A DNA stretch of 7,213 nt, taken from contig CAAGHY010000201.1 in NCBI GenBank assembly GCA_900769735.1, forward strand, positions 1 through 7,213, in the 5' to 3' direction. Source of the stretch: Rikenellaceae bacterium (GTDB lineage: Bacteria; Bacteroidota; Bacteroidia; Bacteroidales; UBA932). Positions 1-6,333 of the stretch are shown here, one piece after another. The first letter of the stretch is position 1. Each line of letters begins with the position of its first letter. The notes beneath the pieces were generated by a model. The model saw only the letters and a program-made list of their open reading frames with translations, did not search any database and was not told where the DNA came from. Position numbers and translations under genes: made by a program.

Positions 1-20
1 ACACGACGCTCTTCCGATCT
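1..20. other. Illumina TruSeq adapter remnant (not genomic)
   Basis: These 20 bases are identical to the 3' end of the TruSeq universal adapter, ending in the characteristic CTCTTCCGATCT. On the minus strand they read as the usual read-through sequence beginning AGATCGGAAGAGC. The protease reading frame runs to base 21 exactly where the adapter begins. If translated onward it would give an arginine- and glutamate-rich tail unlike the family, which normally continues with a hydrophobic strand and a GNP turn. This is untrimmed library sequence at a contig end and should be masked. Confidence 0.97.
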
Positions 21-557
21 AACCCACTCGCCCAAACGCAATGAATCTGAATCCCCGAAAGGGATTACAGGCAGATTCTCCGCCTCAACTTTCAAAAGTG
101 CCACATCGGTAACTGGATCTGCCCCTACCAGTTTAGCCTTGTAGGTTTTGTTGTCATTCAATGTAACCTCTATCTGCTCTCCGTTTGCCACAACGTGATT
201 GTTGGTGGCTATATAACCGTCGGGAGAAATGATTACACCTGATCCTGACCCTACACTCTCCCTTGGCATTGAGTACGGGGTTCCGTATCCGAAGAAATGT
301 TCAAGTATAGATGCCTCCCTGTTCTTTTCCCTCTTTACAACTTTTACAAATACAACTCCATCCACACAAGTTTCCGCCGCATATGTGAAATCAGGGAAAT
401 TCTGGTGCTCCAGCACTACCTGCCTCAGGGTGGAAGAGGACCCTTCAGGATTATGGAAATATTTGTCGGGATTAAAATTCAGATATCCTGAAATGAGTGT
501 TGCCGCAACTGTGCTGAGCAGCACGGACAATAACAGCAGTGTTAGATTCCTTTTCAT
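21..557 (-). CDS. htrA: HtrA/DegP-family serine protease, N-terminal fragment (3' part missing)
   Basis: This is an envelope serine protease/chaperone of the HtrA (Do, DegP/DegQ) family, which degrades misfolded exported proteins. My translation from ATG at 557-555 gives 179 unbroken residues up to the adapter junction. Residues 1-27 form a basic start plus a long hydrophobic stretch (LTLLLLSVLLSTVAATLI), so it is a signal peptide or membrane anchor, with no lipobox cysteine. The trypsin-like domain follows: SVGSGSGVIISPDGYIATNNHVV carries the likely catalytic His121, and DPVTDVALLKV carries the likely catalytic Asp151. The fragment ends in LRLGEWV, just before the usual GNP turn. The GNSGG serine motif and the PDZ domain(s) lie beyond the contig end. 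The truncation is an assembly artefact, not a pseudogene. The gene is divergent from dnaN. Family assignment is firm; DegP versus DegQ cannot be decided. Confidence 0.93.
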
Positions 558-632
558 TTTTCTCTCTATTTTTTATCTGTTTTGTACACTATTTTTTTGG
601 AAATGCAACTCAAAATATATGCCAAAAGTTCC

Positions 633-640
633 TATATTTG
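633..640 (+). promoter_or_regulatory. Candidate Bacteroidota -7 promoter element for dnaN
   Basis: TATATTTG matches the Bacteroidota primary sigma factor -7 consensus TAnnTTTG at every fixed position and lies 25 bases before the dnaN ATG, which implies a short leader of about 20 bases. A -33 TTTG at the usual distance (about 19 bases upstream) is not visible; the nearest TTTG, at 596-599, is too far away. The call rests on the -7 box alone in A/T-rich DNA. Confidence 0.4.
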
Positions 641-656
641 TCTATCTAAAATTAAT

Positions 657-660
657 GGAG
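657..660 (+). promoter_or_regulatory. Ribosome binding site fixing the dnaN start
   Basis: GGAG lies five bases before ATG 666. It supports this start over an in-frame ATG at 582, which would add 28 residues not seen in clamp proteins and would translate through the candidate promoter. Confidence 0.6.
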
Positions 661-665
661 ATATT

Positions 666-1796
666 ATGAAGTTTATTGTTTCAAGTACAGATTTATTGCA
701 AGGACTGCTGTCTGTTCAAAAAGTTATTGCGTCAAAGAGTTCACTTCCTATCCTGGACAATTTCCTTTTTGTTCTTGAAGGAAACACCCTTACCGTTACA
801 GGTTCCGATGCAGAGACAACCCTGAAGACAATCCTTACAATCAATGAGGTGATGGAAGGTGGCGAGATTGCTGTACCTGCCAAACTTCTTACAGATTCAC
901 TCAAGGAGCTGCCTACCCAGCCTATTGAGTTTGCCACTGATAATGAGAAGAACATTGTAAATATCATTTGGGCCAGCGGTAGCGCCCAGATTCCTTTTGT
1001 TTCTGCAGAAGATTATCCGTCACTTAAAGAATTGACCAACCCAACCGTTATAAAAATGAAAGGTGCCATATTGGCAGACGGTATCAACAGTACTTTATAT
1101 GCAACAGGTGATGAGGAGTTGAGACCTGTAATGAACGGTATATACTTTGACATTGAGCAGGAGTCTACTACCCTTGTAGCATCAAATGCTCACAAACTTG
1201 TTTATTACAAGAGAAATGACATCAAGTCTCAGGAGTGTTCATCATTCATCCTTCCTAAGAAACCGGCTAACATTCTCAAGGCCAATTTGGCAAAATGTAT
1301 GGATGATGAGGTGGAGATCTCTTTTGACAGTTCAAAATGTGCTTACTTCAAGTTCAATTCATCGCTTGTTTTCTGCAAACTTGTTGAAGGCAATTACCCT
1401 GCATACAAGAGTGTAATCCCTAAAAACAACACCAACGTAATTACCGTTAGCCGTGCAGAGCTGCTTAACGCTACAAAACGTGTGGCTGTATGCTCTAACC
1501 AGGCTACCGGACAGATTGTATTCAATCTTGCAGCAAACCAGATAAAGATTATTGCACAGGACCTTGATTTCTCAATGAGCGCACACGAAGTAGTGGGTTG
1601 TGAATACGAGGGCGCACCTATGGAGATTGGCTTCAAGTCAACATTCCTTATTGAGATTTTGGGCAACCTTTCATATGACCAGATCTGCATAAGACTTTCA
1701 GATCCCAACAGAGCTGCCCTTATACAGCCGGCTGTGCAGACAGAACCAGAAGAGGAGATTTGCGCACTTCTTATGCCAATGAGAATTAACAACTAG
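666..1796 (+). CDS. dnaN: DNA polymerase III subunit beta (sliding clamp)
   Basis: DnaN forms the ring-shaped dimer that encircles DNA, tethers the replicative polymerase and recruits repair and mismatch factors through its hydrophobic groove. The 376-residue product has the normal length for the family and can be divided into three clamp folds of roughly 120 residues each. It starts with MKFIVSSTDLLQGLLSVQKVI and has the domain 1 signature SSLPILDNFLFVLEGNTLTVTGSDAET. It ends in LLMPMRINN, matching the conserved MPMR(L) C-terminus that lines the partner-binding groove. ATG 666 is chosen over 582 because of the family N-terminus and the GGAG at 657-660. The exonuclease gene begins only five bases after the stop, so the two are probably co-transcribed. 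No dnaA or recF is adjacent, so this is not the classic origin-linked arrangement within this window. Confidence 0.98.
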   Translation: MKFIVSSTDLLQGLLSVQKVIASKSSLPILDNFLFVLEGNTLTVTGSDAETTLKTILTINEVMEGGEIAVPAKLLTDSLKELPTQPIEFATDNEKNIVNIIWASGSAQIPFVSAEDYPSLKELTNPTVIKMKGAILADGINSTLYATGDEELRPVMNGIYFDIEQESTTLVASNAHKLVYYKRNDIKSQECSSFILPKKPANILKANLAKCMDDEVEISFDSSKCAYFKFNSSLVFCKLVEGNYPAYKSVIPKNNTNVITVSRAELLNATKRVAVCSNQATGQIVFNLAANQIKIIAQDLDFSMSAHEVVGCEYEGAPMEIGFKSTFLIEILGNLSYDQICIRLSDPNRAALIQPAVQTEPEEEICALLMPMRINN

Positions 1797-1801
1797 GAAT
1801 T

Positions 1802-2566
1802 ATGCAGCTGAATCTGAAGAACCCGCTTGTATTCTTTGACATTGAGAGTACCGGCCTTAACGTTGCAACAGACAGAATTGTTGAAATTTGTGCTGTTAAG
1901 GTTATGCCTAACGGAGACCAGGAGATAAAGACAAGAAGGATAAATCCTACTATCCCAATCTCTCCAGAGGCACAGGCTGTTCACGGCATATCAAATGAGG
2001 ATGTAAAGGATTGCCCTACATTCAGGGAGATAGCAAAGAGCCTTGCAAACTGGATGGAAGGGTGTGATTTTGCAGGATACAACTCAATAAAGTTTGACAT
2101 TCCTCTGCTTGCTGAGGAATTTTTGAGAGTAGGCATTGATTTTGACTTCAGAAAGAGAAACCTTGTGGATGTGCAGAACATTTTCCACAAGATGGAACAG
2201 CGCACTCTTTCTGCAGCATACAAGTTCTACTGCCAGAAGAACCTTGAAAATGCACACTCTGCTGAGGCAGACACACTTGCAACATATGAGATTCTGAAGA
2301 GCCAGCTTGACAGATACCAGGACACACTGCAAAATGATGTAAAGATGCTTGCTGAATTCTCCACCAGAACAAAACTTGTAGATTATGCCGGCAGAATTGC
2401 CCTTAATGATAAGGATATTCCTGTACTGAACTTTGGAAAACACAAAGGCAAACCGGTGGAGGATGTTTTCAGATCAGAGCCAAGCTATTATGCCTGGATG
2501 ATGAACGGTGATTTCACTTTGGACACAAAGAAGGTAATCACAGACATCAAACTAAAAATGAGGTAA
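1802..2566 (+). CDS. DnaQ-like DEDDh 3'-5' exonuclease with ExoX-like C-terminal module
   Basis: This 254-residue protein is predicted to remove nucleotides from DNA 3' ends using two metal ions. The DEDDh residues are all visible: Asp13 and Glu15 in FFDIESTG (Exo I), Asp99 in AGYNSIKFDIPLL (Exo II), and His152 with Asp157 in HSAEADTLATYEIL (Exo III). The nuclease core covers about residues 8-170. After a linker, residues 208-245 form a second small module, LNFGKHKGKPVEDV followed by YYAWMMNGDF, resembling the ExoX-like C-terminal domain. It starts with ATG five bases after dnaN; AGGA at 1795-1798 overlaps the dnaN stop and may serve as its ribosome site, allowing coupling. Position next to the clamp gene suggests proofreading or repair, but the extra domain makes it unlike classical epsilon, so dnaQ is not assigned. 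RNA as substrate cannot be excluded. Confidence 0.93.
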   Translation: MQLNLKNPLVFFDIESTGLNVATDRIVEICAVKVMPNGDQEIKTRRINPTIPISPEAQAVHGISNEDVKDCPTFREIAKSLANWMEGCDFAGYNSIKFDIPLLAEEFLRVGIDFDFRKRNLVDVQNIFHKMEQRTLSAAYKFYCQKNLENAHSAEADTLATYEILKSQLDRYQDTLQNDVKMLAEFSTRTKLVDYAGRIALNDKDIPVLNFGKHKGKPVEDVFRSEPSYYAWMMNGDFTLDTKKVITDIKLKMR

Positions 2567-2594
2567 ACATTTATTATAATCAAACGTTCTTAAG

Positions 2595-3086
2595 TTGAAT
2601 ATTTTTACAATTCCATACGGCAGCAAGGGCTTTTATTGCAGACCGGACACATCCCTTAACAAGGATAGCAACGACTATTTCTGTCCGGACTCAATAACCG
2701 AACTTGCTGCTGCGGTATTCATATACGCAAGGGCCGCTAAAGCCGGCAAAAGCGTTGCAGCCAAATTCGCTCCACGCTATTATAACATAGTGGGTAAAGG
2801 GGTGCATTTCACTGCACCGCAAATGATAAACAATGACTCACCTGAAACCTGGTGGACAGCTCACTCACTGGACAATTCCACATTCCTTACAGGAGAGGAG
2901 TTTGACGCATCTGAAACAGACCCAACAATCATTGAAAAGATAAATGCTGCCTTTGAAACAGTTTCACAGCACGTATCATTCCGCACAGGAGATTATATTG
3001 CAATAGAAATTGGACCGTCCACCATTATGGCAAACGGCAACAGCACTTACAAGATTGAGGATAAGGAAATCAATATCATCTGGTAG
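2595..3086 (+). CDS. Small FAH-like protein, probably not a working enzyme
   Basis: This 163-residue protein resembles small fumarylacetoacetate hydrolase (FAH) family proteins. RPDTSLNKDSNDYFCPD parallels the family KPD-S-L segment, KFAPRYYNIVGKGVHFTAPQ parallels the typical KFAHRYYDEIG-GIDFTARD block, and FRTGDYIAIEIGPS parallels the TGD-I-TGTP end. In my by-eye alignment the metal-binding E-x-E becomes Glu36-Leu-Ala38, and the Asp before FTAR becomes His71, so two of three expected ligands are lost. It is also about 40 residues shorter than the roughly 200-residue relatives. There is no frameshift or internal stop, so it appears to be maintained. The start is TTG at 2595: an in-frame stop at 2577-2579 bars extension, and the first in-frame ATG (2823) would delete half the homology. 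It lies 28 bases after the exonuclease gene with no terminator between them. Its function is unknown; a structural or regulatory pseudoenzyme is an inference. Confidence 0.75.
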   Translation: MNIFTIPYGSKGFYCRPDTSLNKDSNDYFCPDSITELAAAVFIYARAAKAGKSVAAKFAPRYYNIVGKGVHFTAPQMINNDSPETWWTAHSLDNSTFLTGEEFDASETDPTIIEKINAAFETVSQHVSFRTGDYIAIEIGPSTIMANGNSTYKIEDKEINIIW

Positions 3087-4341
3087 CTTTGGCTGCGCTC
3101 ATAGCGGCCAAGGCTCCTGTTGAAAAAGCTATCTGAAGATTGTACCCACCGGTATCACCATCCAAATCAAGCACTTCACCGGCAAAATAGAGTCCTTTTA
3201 CCAGTTTGGATTCCATTGTCTTTTGCGAAATCTCAGGCAATGACACACCTCCTGCTGTAACCACACACCTTTCATATCCCACATAACCACACAAAGGGAA
3301 CGCCCAACACTTTAATTTTGCAGGCAGATTCTCAAGCGTAAGATCTTTATTTGCAGCTACAAAAAGCGGAACCAGCTTGGCAGGAAGCAGTTTTGGCAAC
3401 ACAGCTTTCAACTGATTACCCTTTATCTGCTGTAACTCCCTGGAAATCCTATCCTGAAGCTGCTTAATGGAAACCGCTGGCTTAAGGTCCATCCTCACCT
3501 CAACTTTCTGTCCGTTCATAATATTGTACACACCCTTCCTGCTCACCTTAAAACCAATAGGTCCTTCAATACCGCCGTTGGTAAAATCCAGATCTCCAAA
3601 CTCCTCCTGCACAACATCACCATTCACAACAAGTTGCAATGAAACATTCTTCAATGAAATTCCATAATATTCTTCCTGATAATTTTTAGGCACAAGTGCC
3701 GTAAGAGATGGGAAACATTGGGAAATCTTGTGTCCCAAACCTTTTGCAAAAGCATATCCGTCACCGGTAGAGCCTGTAGTAGGATAAGAGAATCCGCCCG
3801 TTGCCACAATCACACTCTTTGAGAGGACTGCCTCAGATTCACCATATTCTATTCTGAACAGACCGCAAGGAATTGAGGATTCTGATCCTGTATTCCCAGA
3901 CGGCACTCTGGTTATTGAATGAACCGGAGCATTTTTCTGCATCCCAATTCCGCCGCTTAGAATATGTTTTTCAAGGACAGCCGGAACGTCAGTTGCCTTC
4001 ATACTTTGTGGAAAAACCCTGTCACCCCTTTCTACAACAAGAGGGAGTCCAATACTCTCAAAAAACTCCATTGTAGCAGCATTGCTCATACCATAGAATG
4101 CATTCTTGAGGAAAACATTCTTGGGATGAATATGGGTTGCAAATTCATTCCACACTTTGGTATTGGTAAGATTACATCTCCCTTTACCTGTTATGCCAAT
4201 TTTAAGGCCATAACGGTGCATTTTTTCTAGAAGGAGTGCAGATATGCCCGCCCCTTCCTTATTTAAAGAAGAAAGGGTAGCAGCGGCATACAAGCCCGCT
4301 GCTCCCCCTCCTATTATAACTATGTCGTAAACTTTACCCAA
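3076..4341 (-). CDS. HI0933/BaiN-family FAD-dependent oxidoreductase
   Basis: This 421-residue flavoprotein belongs to the HI0933 (YhiN/BaiN-like) family of predicted NAD(P)/FAD oxidoreductases, whose physiological substrate is mostly unknown. The N-terminal Rossmann fold has G11-x-G13-x-x-G16 in VIIGGGAAGLYAA, with Glu39 at the end of the second strand positioned to bind the FAD ribose. The family hallmark ITGKGRCNLTN follows at about 50-60. VIVATGGFSYPTTGSTGDGYAFA and the C-terminal GDTGGYNLQIAFSTG (about 395-409) are the other FAD-contacting signatures, and the length is normal. The start is TTG at 4341-4339: no ATG or GTG lies between it and the upstream in-frame stop, and a later start would remove the FAD site. 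It begins two bases after the buk stop, so it is probably translated by coupling. Its 3' end overlaps the convergent FAH-like gene by 11 bases. No transmembrane segment is evident, so it is probably cytoplasmic. Confidence 0.92.
   Translation of the reverse strand: MGKVYDIVIIGGGAAGLYAAATLSSLNKEGAGISALLLEKMHRYGLKIGITGKGRCNLTNTKVWNEFATHIHPKNVFLKNAFYGMSNAATMEFFESIGLPLVVERGDRVFPQSMKATDVPAVLEKHILSGGIGMQKNAPVHSITRVPSGNTGSESSIPCGLFRIEYGESEAVLSKSVIVATGGFSYPTTGSTGDGYAFAKGLGHKISQCFPSLTALVPKNYQEEYYGISLKNVSLQLVVNGDVVQEEFGDLDFTNGGIEGPIGFKVSRKGVYNIMNGQKVEVRMDLKPAVSIKQLQDRISRELQQIKGNQLKAVLPKLLPAKLVPLFVAANKDLTLENLPAKLKCWAFPLCGYVGYERCVVTAGGVSLPEISQKTMESKLVKGLYFAGEVLDLDGDTGGYNLQIAFSTGALAAMSAAKATR
3085..3115 (+). 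terminator. Hairpin at the convergent gene ends, possible terminator
   Basis: A strong inverted repeat begins at the stop codon of the FAH-like gene. AGCTTTGGC (3085-3093) pairs with GCCAAGGCT (3107-3115) over nine positions with one U-G wobble, and CGCT (3096-3099) pairs with AGCG (3103-3106) around a three-base loop. A two-base bulge (3094-3095) separates the helices. No U-tract follows on either strand, so it is not a canonical intrinsic terminator. In minus-strand RNA the wobble becomes an A-C mismatch, so the fold favours transcripts of the plus-strand operon. It lies inside the 3' coding end of the flavoprotein gene. Confidence 0.35.
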
Positions 4342-4343
4342 TG

Positions 4344-5414
4344 CTAGTAAACTTTAACCTCTTCTGTACCTTCAAGAACTGCAAGACCGTTACCAGCCAA
4401 AGCGCCCATCTCATCCTCTCCAGGATAGATTGATACTGGAGCAATGAACTGAACTTTCCCTTTAACTTTATCCATAAGGTCTTTATTGTATGCAATACCT
4501 CCGGTAATGATAATGGCATCAACTTTACCGCTTACTACAGTTGACATTGCACCAATCTCTTTAGCCAACTGGTATGCAAATGCCTCATTAATAAGGATTG
4601 CATCAGCGTCACCTGCATTAACACGGTTCTCAACATCCATAAAAGAGTTGGTTCCAAGGTAAGAAACAACACCACCCTCTCCTGAGATCATCTTTCTGAT
4701 CTGTTTCTCTGTATATTTTCCGCTGAAACAAGCGTCAACTACAGCGGCAGCAGGAAGTCCTCCGGATCTCTCTGGAGAGAAAGGACCCTCACCTCTAAGG
4801 GCATCGTTAACATCAATCACTCTGCCTTTGCTGTGGATTCCTACTGAAACACCACCGCCCAAGTGAGCAACAATGATATTAAGATCCTTGTAATCTTTAC
4901 CGTTGTCCTTAGCATACAATTTTGCAATTGCTTTCTGGTTAAGGGCATGGAAAATTGAAATTCTTGGGAACGCAGAGTGTCCTGAAATCCTTGCTACAGG
5001 CTCAAGCTCATCTACAACAACAGGATCTGCAATAAGGGCTTTGATACCACCAACCTCCTGTGCCAACTCATTTGCAATGATTGCACCAAGGTTACTTGCA
5101 TGCTCACCGTTCCTGCCTGTTCTGATATCATCAATCATTGCCTGGTTAACCTCATAAACTCCGCTAGGGATAGGTTTAACCAAACCACCTCTACCTACAA
5201 TAATTGCAAGGGTATTGATGTCAATATTGTTCTCTTTCAGAGCAGCTTTGATTGTCTCTTTTCTGAACTCAAGCTGATCAATCACATTCTTGTAAGGAGC
5301 AAGCTCCTCATTTGAATGGCGCAAGGTTTTTGTAAAAACCTCCTTTGTATCCTCATAAACCGAAATCTTTGTTGAAGTTGATCCCGGATTTATAGCCAAG
5401 ATTAGTTTTCCCAT
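4344..5414 (-). CDS. buk: Butyrate kinase
   Basis: Buk converts butyryl phosphate and ADP to butyrate and ATP, the energy-yielding last step of the Ptb-Buk route. The 356-residue product is of normal length and belongs to the acetate kinase/ASKHA superfamily. The first phosphate loop is AINPGSTSTKIS (about 7-18). The substrate region includes ISGHSAFPRISIFHALNQKA (143-162). The second loop is AHLGGGVSVGIHSKGRVIDVNDALRGEGPFSPERSG (183-218), and the adenosine motif is ITGGIAYN (303-310). The GEGPFSPERSGG block separates butyrate kinases from acetate kinases, which carry DTSMG-TP-EG there, as the neighbouring ackA does. Start ATG 5414-5412 comes one base after the ptb stop (TAATATG), so translation is probably coupled. 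Related enzymes also accept isobutyryl or isovaleryl phosphate, so a branched-chain acid role is possible; the sequence does not decide. Confidence 0.95.
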   Translation of the reverse strand: MGKLILAINPGSTSTKISVYEDTKEVFTKTLRHSNEELAPYKNVIDQLEFRKETIKAALKENNIDINTLAIIVGRGGLVKPIPSGVYEVNQAMIDDIRTGRNGEHASNLGAIIANELAQEVGGIKALIADPVVVDELEPVARISGHSAFPRISIFHALNQKAIAKLYAKDNGKDYKDLNIIVAHLGGGVSVGIHSKGRVIDVNDALRGEGPFSPERSGGLPAAAVVDACFSGKYTEKQIRKMISGEGGVVSYLGTNSFMDVENRVNAGDADAILINEAFAYQLAKEIGAMSTVVSGKVDAIIITGGIAYNKDLMDKVKGKVQFIAPVSIYPGEDEMGALAGNGLAVLEGTEEVKVY

Positions 5415-5415
5415 A

Positions 5416-6321
5416 TTATTTTGCAGTTAGAGCTGCCAAAGCAATTGAATTAAGTTTGGTCTCAGTGCTGTCTGCACGGCTTGAAAGAACGCATGGAGCT
5501 TTTGCACCTGCAACCATAGCTGCCATTTTAACGCCTGGACAGAAGTGGCCTGCAAATTTGTAGAATACGTTTGCAGCCTCAATGCTAGGGAATACACAGC
5601 AGTCTGCATCACCTGCAACCTCGCTCTTAAGTTTCTTGATCTCAGCAGCCTCTTTGCACAATGCAACGTCCAAAGCCAAAGGACCGTCAACTACACAACC
5701 TGCAATCTGGCCTCTGTCAGACATTTTTGCAAGCATAGCAGCCTCAACACAAGCAGGCATACCAGGAAGCATCTGCTCTGTAGCTGTAATCATTGCAACT
5801 TTTGGTTTCTCTACACCTAGAGCTCTTGCAGTGTTTGCTACATAACCGATCATAGCCTGTTTCTGTTTCAAATCCGGTGCAGGGATAACTGCGATATCTG
5901 AAATTACAAGCAGTTTGTGATAACCTGGGTTCTGAACAACACAAACGTGGCTCAACACAGCTTTTGGAGGAAGAAGACCTTTCTCCTTGTTAAGGATACC
6001 TCTCATATATTTGTCAGTTGAGCAAAGACCTTTCATAAGGATATCTGCCTCACCTGCATTTACCATATCCACAGCCTGAGCAATTGATTTAAGCTCATTA
6101 GGATTGTTGATAACAGTAAGTTTGTTGATATCATAGTTGTTATCCGCACAAACTTTCTGAATCATTGCCTCGTCTCCTACAAGCATACCCTCAACAATAC
6201 CAGCCTCTACAGCCATGTATACAGCGCTGATAGTATGGTCATCCACGCCCCAAGCAGCTACTAGTCTTTTTTTAGGTTTTGAACGAAGCTGTTCAAACAT
6301 CTGGTCAAAATTTGTAATCAT
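5416..6321 (-). CDS. ptb: Phosphate butyryltransferase
   Basis: Ptb exchanges the CoA of butyryl-CoA (or a related acyl-CoA) for phosphate, supplying acyl phosphate to the kinase encoded next. The 301-residue product has the usual length for Ptb-type members of the phosphate acetyl/butyryltransferase family. Visible family segments are ADILMKGLCSTDKYMRGILNKEKGL (92-116), SHVCVVQNPGYHKLLVISDIAV (124-145), ITATEQMLPGMPACVEAAMLAKM (178-200), VVDGPLALDVA (210-220) and the C-terminal SSRADSTETKLNSIALA (280-296). Start ATG 6321-6319 lies 12 bases after the ackA stop; the gap is A-rich with no clear Shine-Dalgarno, as is common in Bacteroidota. Immediate linkage to buk supports butyryl- over acetyltransferase. 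It lacks the long N-terminal domain of large Pta proteins. Specificity for straight versus branched acyl groups cannot be read from the sequence. Confidence 0.93.
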   Translation of the reverse strand: MITNFDQMFEQLRSKPKKRLVAAWGVDDHTISAVYMAVEAGIVEGMLVGDEAMIQKVCADNNYDINKLTVINNPNELKSIAQAVDMVNAGEADILMKGLCSTDKYMRGILNKEKGLLPPKAVLSHVCVVQNPGYHKLLVISDIAVIPAPDLKQKQAMIGYVANTARALGVEKPKVAMITATEQMLPGMPACVEAAMLAKMSDRGQIAGCVVDGPLALDVALCKEAAEIKKLKSEVAGDADCCVFPSIEAANVFYKFAGHFCPGVKMAAMVAGAKAPCVLSSRADSTETKLNSIALAALTAK

Positions 6322-6333
6322 GATATGTATGTT

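Larger units (their letters stand above)
558..665. promoter_or_regulatory. Divergent intergenic region between htrA and dnaN
   Basis: This 108-base A/T-rich stretch separates the two divergent starts and must hold the promoters for both directions unless one lies in coding sequence. Toward dnaN there is a full match to the Bacteroidota -7 element (listed separately). Toward htrA the best candidate is TATATTTTG on the minus strand (619-611), which has one base too many between TA and TTTG and no good -33 partner. I see no RNA gene, riboswitch-like fold or small ORF here. Confidence 0.6.
666..3086 (+). other. Predicted operon dnaN-exonuclease-FAH-like
   Basis: Three same-strand genes are separated by 5 and 28 bases, with no terminator-like hairpin between them. 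The single candidate promoter is at 633-640 and the first strong hairpin is at 3085-3115, so one three-gene transcript is the simplest reading. Co-transcription of the third gene is less certain because of its larger gap and TTG start. Confidence 0.6.

Noticed and set aside
21..557. htrA as a truncated pseudogene
   Set aside because: The frame is unbroken from ATG to the adapter; the missing half is explained by the contig end, not mutation.
611..619. TATATTTTG on the minus strand as an htrA promoter
   Set aside because: It has three instead of two bases between TA and TTTG and no -33 TTTG at a fitting distance, so it is mentioned only as the best weak candidate.
582..665. Upstream extension of dnaN from ATG 582
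   Set aside because: The extra 28 residues are not part of the clamp family, cover the candidate -7 box, and the ATG at 666 has a well-placed GGAG and the family N-terminus.
229..669. Plus-strand open frame of 146 codons over the htrA start region
   Set aside because: It is antisense to a clear protease frame with His and Asp motifs, shows no recognisable domain, and runs through the intergenic promoter region.
1394..1792. Minus-strand open frame of 132 codons inside dnaN
   Set aside because: It is antisense to the conserved third domain of the clamp and has no domain features of its own; a shadow frame.
2575..2580. TATAAT before the FAH-like gene as a promoter
   Set aside because: Matches the enterobacterial -10 box, but this looks like Bacteroidota, whose primary sigma factor uses TAnnTTTG; A/T-rich spacers give such matches by chance.
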